A stretch of 5,366 nt of DNA from Lachnospiraceae bacterium (lineage in GTDB: Bacteria; Bacillota; Clostridia; Lachnospirales; Lachnospiraceae), in the NCBI GenBank assembly GCA_900764225.1, contig CAAFNG010000338.1, positions 1 through 5,366 of the forward strand. The letters run 5' to 3'. The notes under the pieces are model-generated. The model was not told the DNA's origin and did no database searches. It saw nothing but the letters and a program-made list of their open reading frames with translations. Shown here piece after piece: positions 1-5,366 of the stretch. Within the stretch, counting starts at the first letter, position 1. Each line of letters starts with the position of its first letter. The position numbers were made by a program, and so were the translations under genes.

Positions 1-1234
1 AGCAGGGGATAATGTTCGTCACATTATCTGCCTGAACACCTTCTGAGGTGATCGTAAAGATCTGCTGGAAGATCATGGTATCCATATCGCTTGGAGAGCT
101 GTTTCCACCAAAGCAGAAATTACCGAGACTATAAACGATATTTTTTCCCTTGTATGTCTCAATTCCCTGAAGAACATGCGGATGATGGCCACATACCAGG
201 TCGGCACCCTCGTCAATAGCCAGACGGCCAAGTGTCATCTGATTGGAGTCCGGAACAGTTTCTGTTTCATTACCCCAGTGGAAGATTACAATAATGAGCT
301 CTGCACCGTCTTTTTTCACCTTAGCGATATTATCCTTGAGCTGCTGCTCGCGTCCCAGGTGATCATTTAATTCATAAATTCCCACAAGACCAACCTTGAT
401 ACCTTTCACATCCATAACAGCGGTATCGTCATAACCGAAATGAGTGATCTTTGCATCATCAAGAGCTTTCAGGGTATCGGTATAGCTCTGTTCACCGTAA
501 TCGTGGCTGTGGTTGTTGGCGGTGTTTACGGCTTCCACAGAACTGCTGGTAAGGATCTGAGCATATTCGGCAGGAGCTTTGAATGCAAAGGTTTTATCCT
601 CACGTGCATCGGAATCTGTAAGAGTTCCCTCAAAATTGGCAATGGTCAGATCATCAGCCTCGAAGATGCTTTTTACATTTTTGAAAAAATAATCCTTGCC
701 ATTGTTATCGTAGTAGGCATTAAGACTCGTGTCATAATCAAAAGTCTCATCTGTACCAAGCGTGCAGTCACCTACAACACTGACCGTAAGAGAAACGGGA
801 TCCTTTGGAAGCTCTTCAGCAGCAGCTTCCTTTGCCTTTTTTGCTTCGGCCTCTGCCTGAGCTTTCTGAAGTGCAGCAGCTTCAGCCGCTTTTCTGGAAG
901 AAATACAGGCACGTGCGGAAAAAATGATAACAAGAAGCAGTACAATCAGGATTCCGCCACCCGCAAGCATCATCTTCTGGCGGCGTACCTGCTGGTATCT
1001 GGAAGTGCCGGAAATCGCTTTTCTACGGGATGCGGCAGAGCTGTGAGCAGATGAGGAGGGCCGGCGGTTTGCTCCGGAAACTTCCTTTCGGGATGCTGCG
1101 GAGGAAGTGCGCTGGCGGCGGGTATTATTCTGTTTGGAGTGCTGCTGCCTGGCTTCTCTTGCACGAAGTGCCTCTTTTCGCGCCTGTTCGGGATCATGGC
1201 CATGAGGCGGCCGTCTTCGATTATCGTTGGACAT
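1..1234 (-). CDS. CapA-family membrane-anchored metallophosphatase-like protein (3' end off the window)
   Basis: The minus strand is open from an ATG at 1234 to the window edge (411 codons plus one base, no stop), so the C-terminus is missing. AAGGAGA at 1247-1241, 6 nt upstream, fixes the start. Residues 1-87 form a very basic, Ser/Arg-rich segment, 89-107 are one hydrophobic membrane span, and 113-141 are an Ala/Lys/Glu-rich stretch likely to be helical or coiled. The rest is a CapA (PGA_cap) domain. It shows GDCTLG (155-160), NFEG (200-203), NTANNHSHDYG (237-247), HWGNE (319-323), HPHVLQG (351-357) and YSLGNF (368-373), the family's metal-site and core motifs. The topology implies a cytoplasmic basic tail and an extracellular catalytic domain. 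CapA proteins act in poly-gamma-glutamate or capsule-related envelope processes, but no capB/capC partner is visible, so the substrate is unknown. Family assignment is firm; the role is not. Confidence 0.88.
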   Translation of the reverse strand, partial: MSNDNRRRPPHGHDPEQARKEALRAREARQQHSKQNNTRRQRTSSAASRKEVSGANRRPSSSAHSSAASRRKAISGTSRYQQVRRQKMMLAGGGILIVLLLVIIFSARACISSRKAAEAAALQKAQAEAEAKKAKEAAAEELPKDPVSLTVSVVGDCTLGTDETFDYDTSLNAYYDNNGKDYFFKNVKSIFEADDLTIANFEGTLTDSDAREDKTFAFKAPAEYAQILTSSSVEAVNTANNHSHDYGEQSYTDTLKALDDAKITHFGYDDTAVMDVKGIKVGLVGIYELNDHLGREQQLKDNIAKVKKDGAELIIVIFHWGNETETVPDSNQMTLGRLAIDEGADLVCGHHPHVLQGIETYKGKNIVYSLGNFCFGGNSSPSDMDTMIFQQIFTITSEGVQADNVTNIIPC

Positions 1235-1266
1235 ACTAATTCTCCTTCATATGTAAAGATACATTT

Positions 1267-1295
1267 ATTATAGAAAGAATTGGAAATAATGTAAA
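1267..1295 (-). promoter_or_regulatory. Predicted sigma-A promoter for the capA-family gene
   Basis: Read on the minus strand, TTTACA (1295-1290) is followed after exactly 17 nt by a perfect TATAAT (1272-1267). Transcription would start near 1260, giving a leader of about 25 nt before the ATG at 1234. The match is 5/6 plus 6/6 at optimal spacing. It is back-to-back with the nfo promoter. Confidence 0.7.
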
Positions 1296-1310
1296 GAAAG
1301 AATACCGGAC

Positions 1311-1339
1311 TTTTCAGCAAAAAAAGTTTTTGTTATAAT
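1311..1339 (+). promoter_or_regulatory. Predicted extended -10 promoter for nfo and the lipoprotein gene
   Basis: TTTTCA (1311-1316) is followed after 17 nt by a perfect TATAAT (1334-1339) preceded by TGT (1331-1333), an extended -10. Transcription would start near 1346, leaving a leader of about 53 nt before nfo. The -35 is only 4/6, which the TG motif can compensate. Confidence 0.65.
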
Positions 1340-1398
1340 GAATGAAGCAGTCAGTGCAGGACTGTCGGAAATAAAAATTACAGGGAGATCATAAAGAA

Positions 1399-2244
1399 AT
1401 GCTATTATATATTGGAAATCATACAAGTTCGTCCAAAGGTTATTCAGCCATGGGACGCCAGATGTTAAAAAACGGAGGAAACACTTTCGCATTTTTTACC
1501 AGAAATCCACGCGGTGGTAAGGCGAAAGAGATTGATCCCGCAGATGTGGAGAAATTCCTTGAACTTGCCAGGGAGAATCATTTCGGGAAACTTGTAGCAC
1601 ATGCACCTTATACAATGAATGCCTGCGCAGCGAAAGAAAACCTGAGAGATTTTGCCAGAGAGATCATGGTGGATGATCTGAAGCGTATGGAATATACACC
1701 GGGGAATTATTATAATTTTCATCCGGGAAGTCATGTAGGACAGGGAACGGAAACAGGAATTATAAAGATCGCAGAAATTCTGAATGAGGTTCTTACAGAG
1801 GAGCAGAGTACAACGGTGCTTCTGGAGACCATGTCGGGAAAAGGCTCAGAGGTTGGAGCGACTTTTGAAGAGCTGAGGGAGATCATTGATCGCGTAGAGA
1901 AAAAAGACAAGCTGGGTGTTTGCATGGATACCTGTCATGTATGGGACGGTGGCTATGATATTGTGAATGATCTGGATGGTGTGCTGAATGAGTTTGACCG
2001 GGTGATCGGTCTTTCCCGTTTGAAAGCAGTTCATCTTAATGACAGTATGAATGGGCTGGGAAGCCATAAGGACCGCCATGCGAAGATCGGCGAAGGCGAG
2101 ATCGGATTGGATGCGCTTGTGAAAGTGGTGTGTCATCCGGCATTGGAGGGGATTCCCTTTATTCTGGAGACACCGAATGATGATGAGGGATGGAAAAGAG
2201 AAATTGCACTTTTGAGAGAACGATATGCCATGAAAGGAGATTGA
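1399..2244 (+). CDS. nfo: Deoxyribonuclease IV (endonuclease IV, AP endonuclease)
   Basis: Endonuclease IV cleaves DNA 5' to abasic sites in base excision repair, acting in the cytoplasm with a trinuclear zinc site. The 281-residue protein is a complete AP endonuclease family 2 TIM barrel of normal length. All nine metal ligands known from E. coli Nfo can be placed by motif: H68 (AHAPY), H108 (NFHPGSH), E143 ([10 protein letters not shown]), D177 and H180 (MDTCH), H212 (VHLNDS), D225 and H227 (DRH), and E257 (LETP). The IGEGEIG signature follows at 230-236. The usual AGQGS loop reads SGKGS here. AGGGAG at 1382-1387 lies 11 nt before the ATG, a little far but acceptable. The gene is first in a two-gene unit with the lipoprotein gene and is driven by the promoter at 1311-1339. 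The assignment is secure. Confidence 0.95.
   Translation: MLLYIGNHTSSSKGYSAMGRQMLKNGGNTFAFFTRNPRGGKAKEIDPADVEKFLELARENHFGKLVAHAPYTMNACAAKENLRDFAREIMVDDLKRMEYTPGNYYNFHPGSHVGQGTETGIIKIAEILNEVLTEEQSTTVLLETMSGKGSEVGATFEELREIIDRVEKKDKLGVCMDTCHVWDGGYDIVNDLDGVLNEFDRVIGLSRLKAVHLNDSMNGLGSHKDRHAKIGEGEIGLDALVKVVCHPALEGIPFILETPNDDEGWKREIALLRERYAMKGD
2235..2239 (+). promoter_or_regulatory. Ribosome binding site of the lipoprotein gene, inside nfo
   Basis: AGGAG lies within the last codons of nfo, 8 nt before the ATG at 2248. The nfo stop (TGA, 2242-2244) falls between this site and the start, so ribosomes finishing nfo pass over it and translational coupling is likely. Confidence 0.75.
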
Positions 2245-2247
2245 TTC

Positions 2248-2793
2248 ATGAGAAAGTTTAAATTTTTTCTTTTAGCAATAAGCGGAGCTGCAGTGCTGGT
2301 GCTGGGTGGCTGCAAGGAGAAGGAACAGTACGATGAGACTGCATTTCAGGAGGATCTGGAACCACTGACAGGGGATGAGCTGGAAGCTATGGATGAGGAC
2401 AGTGACGATGAAATGACAATGGTGGACGGAGACGAACTGGAGGCAGCAGGGGATTCGACTGCTTCAGCAGAAAAAGAGAATGAAAACAGTACGAATAGCA
2501 GTTCTGCAGATGCAGAAGAAGATACTGCAGGGACGAAGAAGCTGGACGAAAAAGGCACTTATACGGATAAAGATGATATAGCCCAGTATATTTATGAATA
2601 TGGTCATGTACCATCCAATCTCAGCGCAGAGACTTATGATAATGCAGACAAGATGCTTCCTGTTGAAGATGGAGTTACCTATCAGCAATGTAAACTGGAT
2701 GCAGACGGCAAAAAGAAAATGATTTTTACTCAGGATGGAAAACGCGTCTATTATACAGAAGATGATGGAGAAACTTTTGAGGAGATCTATTAA
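2248..2793 (+). CDS. Acidic lipoprotein with a degenerate barnase-like C-terminal domain
   Basis: The 181-residue protein begins with a lipoprotein signal peptide: basic MRKFK, a hydrophobic core, and lipobox LGGC with Cys22 as the lipid-modified residue. It is therefore predicted to be tethered to the outer face of the membrane. Residues 24-101 are a low-complexity linker rich in Asp, Glu, Ser and Ala. The C-terminus (103-181) resembles the start and end of the barnase/ribonuclease family: GTYTDKDDIAQYIYEYGHVPSN (103-124) matches the helix leading to the LPxN segment, and residues 158-181 (MIFTQDG, VYYTEDDGETF) match the last beta strands. The middle is much shorter than in barnase. By hand alignment the catalytic Glu73 falls on Q147, Arg83 on D153, Arg87 on K157 and His102 on D173, so RNase activity is unlikely. 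It is coupled to nfo. No function can be assigned. The homology is from memory and needs a profile search. Confidence 0.8.
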   Translation: MRKFKFFLLAISGAAVLVLGGCKEKEQYDETAFQEDLEPLTGDELEAMDEDSDDEMTMVDGDELEAAGDSTASAEKENENSTNSSSADAEEDTAGTKKLDEKGTYTDKDDIAQYIYEYGHVPSNLSAETYDNADKMLPVEDGVTYQQCKLDADGKKKMIFTQDGKRVYYTEDDGETFEEIY

Positions 2794-2814
2794 AAGAATA
2801 TTCGGCTAAAATGA

Positions 2815-2854
2815 CAGCCGGGAAACCGATGAGATATAAAAGGTTTCCCGGCTG
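2815..2854. terminator. Bidirectional hairpin terminator between convergent genes
   Basis: CAGCCGGGAAACC (2815-2827) and GGTTTCCCGGCTG (2842-2854) form a perfect 13-bp stem with a 14-nt loop. It starts 21 nt after the lipoprotein stop and 9 nt after the ldhA stop on the other strand. Downstream tracts are moderately T-rich on the plus strand (CTGTTCTGTTT) and carry TTTT on the minus strand, so it can plausibly end transcription from both sides. Confidence 0.85.
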
Positions 2855-2863
2855 CTGTTCTGT

Positions 2864-3850
2864 TTACTGAACCCGATTTTTAAGCTCTTCGCCATTCATG
2901 AATGCACGGGCATTTTCCAGTGTTGTCTCGGCGATATTGGTAAGCGCCTCCACTGTGAAAAATCCCTGATGAGAAGTCATTGTCACATTAGGGAAGGACA
3001 GAAGACGCTGGATGGTAGAAGTCGGAAGAATGTTGCCGGACATATCTTCGTACACGTAAGCAGATTCCTCTTCATATACATCCAGACCGACTGCAAAAAA
3101 CTTATGATCGCGGATACCTGCGATCAGATCATCGGTTTTGATCAGACCGCCTCTGGAGGTATTTACAAGAATCACACCATCTTTCATTCTGGAAATAGTA
3201 TCAGAGTTGATCAGATGCTTTGTTTCCGGTGTCATAGGACAATGCAGACTGATCAGATCACTGCTGGAAAGAAGTTCGTCTAGGGAGACATATTCCAGAA
3301 AATCAAGATCCTTATTCGGATACAGGTCGTAAGCGATCACACGCATGCCAAAACCGCGGCAGATCTTTGCCATAGCCTGGCCGATTTTTCCGGTACCGAT
3401 GATACCGGCTGTTTTCTGATAGAAGTTTACGCCCATAAGACCATTCAGTGCAAAATTATTTTCACGGCATTTGATATAGGCCTTGTGTGTATGACGGTTG
3501 GCAGTCAGTGCAAGTGCCATGGCATGCTCTGCGACAGCTTCTGGAGAATAACCCGGGACACGCACGACCTGGATACCACATCTATCCGTTGTTTCCAGAT
3601 CTACATTGTTATAGCCTGCACAGCGCATCAGGATCAGCTTAACACCCTGACGGTGGAGCTCTTCGATCACCGGTGCACCAAGATCTGCATTTACAAAAGC
3701 ACAGATAGCATCATAGCCATGTGCAAGAGCAGCAGTCTCTTCGTGAATGTTTGCTTCAATGAATTTGATCTCAATACCTGGATAGGATGGAAGCAGCTTT
3801 TCAAAAAATTCCTTATCGTAGTTCTTGGTGTCATAAAATAAAATTCTCAT
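2864..3850 (-). CDS. ldhA: D-2-hydroxyacid dehydrogenase, LdhA-type D-lactate dehydrogenase
   Basis: The enzyme reduces a 2-oxoacid, most likely pyruvate, to the D-2-hydroxyacid with NADH, which recycles NAD in fermentation. The 328 residues match the length of E. coli LdhA (329) and resemble it throughout. VPGYSPEAVAEHAM is at 98-111, and the Rossmann motif GTGKIG at 152-157 is followed by acidic D175, which favours NAD over NADP. SLHCPMTPE lies at 201-209, and NTSRGG at 230-235 holds catalytic R233. DVYEEE at 257-262 places catalytic E262, and SHQGFFT at 293-299 gives catalytic H294. The R-E-H spacing equals that of LdhA (R235, E264, H296). AGGAG at 3863-3859 lies 8 nt before the ATG. The gene is downstream of aroA but appears to have its own promoter with a palindromic operator. 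Relatives of this family also reduce phenylpyruvate or 2-hydroxyisocaproate precursors, so substrate choice is not settled by sequence. Confidence 0.85.
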   Translation of the reverse strand: MRILFYDTKNYDKEFFEKLLPSYPGIEIKFIEANIHEETAALAHGYDAICAFVNADLGAPVIEELHRQGVKLILMRCAGYNNVDLETTDRCGIQVVRVPGYSPEAVAEHAMALALTANRHTHKAYIKCRENNFALNGLMGVNFYQKTAGIIGTGKIGQAMAKICRGFGMRVIAYDLYPNKDLDFLEYVSLDELLSSSDLISLHCPMTPETKHLINSDTISRMKDGVILVNTSRGGLIKTDDLIAGIRDHKFFAVGLDVYEEESAYVYEDMSGNILPTSTIQRLLSFPNVTMTSHQGFFTVEALTNIAETTLENARAFMNGEELKNRVQ

Positions 3851-3888
3851 AATAGTTGCTCCTCTCTGGAAATATTATTTTCGGACAA

Positions 3889-3917
3889 ATGATACCATAA
3901 TGGTATAAATCTGGAAA
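3889..3917 (-). promoter_or_regulatory. Predicted promoter for ldhA
   Basis: On the minus strand TTTCCA (3917-3912, 4/6 match) is followed after 17 nt by TATCAT (3894-3889, 5/6 match). The start would be near 3882, giving a leader of about 32 nt. The promoter is of medium strength and contains the palindrome at 3892-3906. Confidence 0.5.
3892..3906. promoter_or_regulatory. Palindromic operator candidate upstream of ldhA
   Basis: ATACCATAATGGTAT is a perfect 7-bp inverted repeat around one central base (3899). It sits in the promoter spacer and covers half of the predicted -10, the classic position for a repressor. It does not resemble the redox repressor Rex site (TTGTGA-type halves) that often controls fermentation genes, so the binding protein is not identified. 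Confidence 0.55.
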
Positions 3918-3934
3918 GGGGCAAAATAGATTTT

Positions 3935-5209
3935 TTATTCAGCAAGGCTGTAGAGATCGGAATAAAATTCCGGATAGGAGATGTTGACACATTCTCCGTT
4001 CTTAATAGTAAGCGGTCCATCGCAGAGAAGTCCGGCAACTGCGAAAGACATGGCAACACGGTGATCCAGGTGGGAATCGATCTCTGCGCCGTGAAGCGGT
4101 TTTCCACCGTGAATGATCATACCATCTTCCGTTGCCTGGATATCGACACCCATTCGCTGAAGATTCTCAGTCATAACCTGGATACGGTCAGATTCCTTGA
4201 CGCGAAGTTCCTTTGCATCCCGGATCACAGTAGTTCCCTCTGCAAAAGCGGCCATAACCGCGATCATCGGAAGCTCATCGATGAGGGTCGGAATGATTGC
4301 ACCCTCCACAGTGGTTCCGTGCAGGGAAGAGGAACGGATCAGGAGATCAGCAGTAGGCTCACCGTCCGTTGTTTCGTTAAGAAGTGTAATATCAGCGCCC
4401 ATAGCCTTGCATACGCGGAGAATGCCGTCACGAGTCGGATTGGTTCCTACGTTTTTGAGAAGGATCTCACTGTCTGGAACAAGAAGTCCTGCTGCGATAA
4501 AATATGCAGCTGAAGAAATATCTCCCGGAACAAGAACCTCGCGTCCGTAGAGGGATGGATCCGGTCTGACGGAAGCAGTTGTTCCTTCTGATGTTACATC
4601 TGCTCCGAAATAATTCAGCATGATCTCTGTATGATTTCTGGAAAGAACCGGCTCTGTTACGCTTGTGATGCCATCAGAATACATTCCGGCAAGAAGAACG
4701 CAGGACTTCACCTGAGCGGATGCTACCGGTGAATTATAGTGGATGGCATGAAGCTTTTTCCCGGAGATCCGAAGTGGCGCACAGTCATTTCCGCTCACAC
4801 TTACGATATCAGCACCCATCTGAGAAAGCGGTGTCATGATTCGTTTCATGGGACGTTTCTGGATGGAAGCATCGCCGGTAAGCTGGGAGAAAAAATCCTG
4901 GCCTGCAAGGATACCGGAGATCAGTCGTGTGGTGGTTCCGCTGTTTCCTACGTCAAGAATATCAGAGGGTGCGGTGAGACCGTGGAGCCCTTTTCCATGC
5001 ACAAGGATCTCGCCGCTGGTATTCTCGATATCAATGCCCATTTTTTGGAAACAGGAAATGGTGGAGAGACAGTCAGCTCCCTCCAGAAAATTAGTGATGC
5101 GTGTGGTTCCCTCGGCAAGAGAGCCGAACATGACTGCACGATGGGAGATGGATTTATCTCCGGGGATGGCAAGAGAACCTCTTAATCGTTTTGCTTTTTT
5201 TATTTCCAT
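3935..5209 (-). CDS. aroA: 3-phosphoshikimate 1-carboxyvinyltransferase (EPSP synthase)
   Basis: The enzyme joins shikimate-3-phosphate and phosphoenolpyruvate to form EPSP, the sixth step of the shikimate pathway to chorismate. The 424-residue two-domain fold is complete. GDKSISHR (17-24) binds substrates with K19, and GNSGTTTRL (88-96) holds the glycine-rich PEP loop. GDASIQKRPM (112-121), SAQVK (164-168), RNHTE (191-195) and NPTR (257-260) follow. Catalytic D311 lies in DELP, E339 in KESDR and R384 in DHR. The set GDKx, SAQxK, RxHxE and NxxR is the signature of class II EPSP synthases, which often tolerate glyphosate. The glycine equivalent to E. coli Gly96 (G91) is kept, and the Pro101 position is Leu. 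The start ATG has only a weak ribosome site (AGGCAGG, ending 7 nt upstream). It probably shares a transcript with the gene at the right edge. Confidence 0.95.
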   Translation of the reverse strand: MEIKKAKRLRGSLAIPGDKSISHRAVMFGSLAEGTTRITNFLEGADCLSTISCFQKMGIDIENTSGEILVHGKGLHGLTAPSDILDVGNSGTTTRLISGILAGQDFFSQLTGDASIQKRPMKRIMTPLSQMGADIVSVSGNDCAPLRISGKKLHAIHYNSPVASAQVKSCVLLAGMYSDGITSVTEPVLSRNHTEIMLNYFGADVTSEGTTASVRPDPSLYGREVLVPGDISSAAYFIAAGLLVPDSEILLKNVGTNPTRDGILRVCKAMGADITLLNETTDGEPTADLLIRSSSLHGTTVEGAIIPTLIDELPMIAVMAAFAEGTTVIRDAKELRVKESDRIQVMTENLQRMGVDIQATEDGMIIHGGKPLHGAEIDSHLDHRVAMSFAVAGLLCDGPLTIKNGECVNISYPEFYSDLYSLAE

Positions 5210-5243
5210 GATAATACCTGCCTGTAATATTTATTTAACGAAT

Positions 5244-5259
5244 AAACTGCGAAGCAGCT
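5244..5259 (-). other. Weak hairpin in the gap upstream of aroA
   Basis: In the 103-nt gap (5210-5312) the minus strand reads AGCTGC-TTC-GCAGTT (5259-5245), a 6-bp stem including one G-U pair with a 3-nt loop, followed by an AT-rich run. It is too weak to be called a terminator and may only process or attenuate the transcript. No convincing promoter for aroA is seen in this gap. Confidence 0.25.
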
Positions 5260-5312
5260 ATCCGGTTATGAAATGACGGAAAATAACACCTGTTCGTCCT
5301 GGTATAGATCTG

Positions 5313-5366
5313 TCAGCGCTCGCAGATCTTGTAGTTGCGCTTGCGGAGAAGGATTCTGGCCTGTTC
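5313..5366 (-). CDS. C-terminal end of an upstream gene, possibly prephenate dehydrogenase
   Basis: Reading in from the right edge on the minus strand gives 17 codons, EQARILLRKRNYKICER, and then TGA (5315-5313). The pattern of an amphipathic helix followed by a short NYKI strand and a final Arg resembles the end of the ACT domain of clostridial prephenate dehydrogenases (tyrA). That gene often precedes aroA, so the context fits. The fragment is too short for certainty, and the other two minus-strand frames are also open here for a similar distance. If correct, this is an aromatic amino acid operon with a 103-nt gap before aroA. Confidence 0.45.
   Translation of the reverse strand, partial: EQARILLRKRNYKICER

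Noticed and set aside
75..81. ATGGTAT half-site matching the ldhA operator; another ATACCAT half-site occurs near 4119 in aroA
   Set aside because: Each is a single half with no inverted partner and lies inside coding sequence, so chance is sufficient.
440..1054. A 204-codon plus-strand open frame over the capA-family gene
   Set aside because: It is antisense to a gene with clear CapA motifs, its product has no recognisable domain, and no good ribosome site precedes it.
1236..1250. A four-codon upstream frame (ATG AAG GAG AAT TAG) just before the capA-family start
   Set aside because: It consists of the ribosome site itself plus chance start and stop codons and has no ribosome site of its own, so regulation by it is not supported.
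970..1320. A 116-codon minus-strand frame overlapping the start of the capA-family gene
   Set aside because: It is in a different frame from the CapA reading and runs through the capA promoter. Its composition is that of a shadow of the Arg/Ser-rich tail.
2346..2558. Ser-rich minus-strand frames opposite the lipoprotein gene
   Set aside because: The Ser/Pro bias comes from reading the opposite strand of the Asp/Glu/Ser-coding linker; there are no start signals.
2380..2560. Possible repeat array in the acidic linker of the lipoprotein
   Set aside because: GDELEA occurs twice (residues 42-47 and 61-66), but the surrounding sequence does not repeat, so this is low complexity rather than a tandem array.
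4197..4550. Several 100-150 codon plus-strand frames opposite aroA (for example 4061-4513, 4739-5185, 4836-5276)
   Set aside because: All are antisense shadows of a secure aroA gene and lack recognisable domains or convincing ribosome sites.

Overview
The window (about 45% G+C by eye) looks like chromosomal core sequence from a low-to-mid-GC Firmicute. The best guess is a gut clostridium of the Lachnospiraceae type. This rests on strong AGGAG-type ribosome sites, a lipoprotein with a barnase-like C-terminus, a clostridial-style endonuclease IV and an LdhA-type D-lactate dehydrogenase. The assignment is an inference from style, not from a marker gene.

Layout. Positions 1-1234 (minus strand) hold a membrane-anchored CapA-family metallophosphatase-like protein whose C-terminus lies off the left edge. 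A 164-bp intergenic region (1235-1398) carries two back-to-back sigma-A type promoters, one for capA and one for the plus-strand pair nfo (endonuclease IV, 1399-2244) and a small acidic lipoprotein (2248-2793). The lipoprotein starts 3 bases after the nfo stop, and its ribosome site lies inside nfo. A strong 13-bp hairpin (2815-2854) separates this pair from the convergent minus-strand block and can terminate both sides.

The right half is read on the minus strand from right to left: the last 17 codons of an upstream gene (5313-5366, possibly the ACT-domain end of prephenate dehydrogenase), aroA (EPSP synthase, 3935-5209) and a D-2-hydroxyacid dehydrogenase closely resembling LdhA (2864-3850). 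The 84-bp aroA-ldhA gap holds a plausible promoter with a perfect 7-1-7 palindrome overlapping the -10 element, which suggests that ldhA is under a dedicated repressor.

No mobile element, CRISPR array, tRNA, rRNA or obvious new multi-gene system is visible. The most interesting items are the lipoprotein, whose C-terminus looks like a shrunken, catalytically dead barnase fold, and the palindromic operator in front of ldhA.
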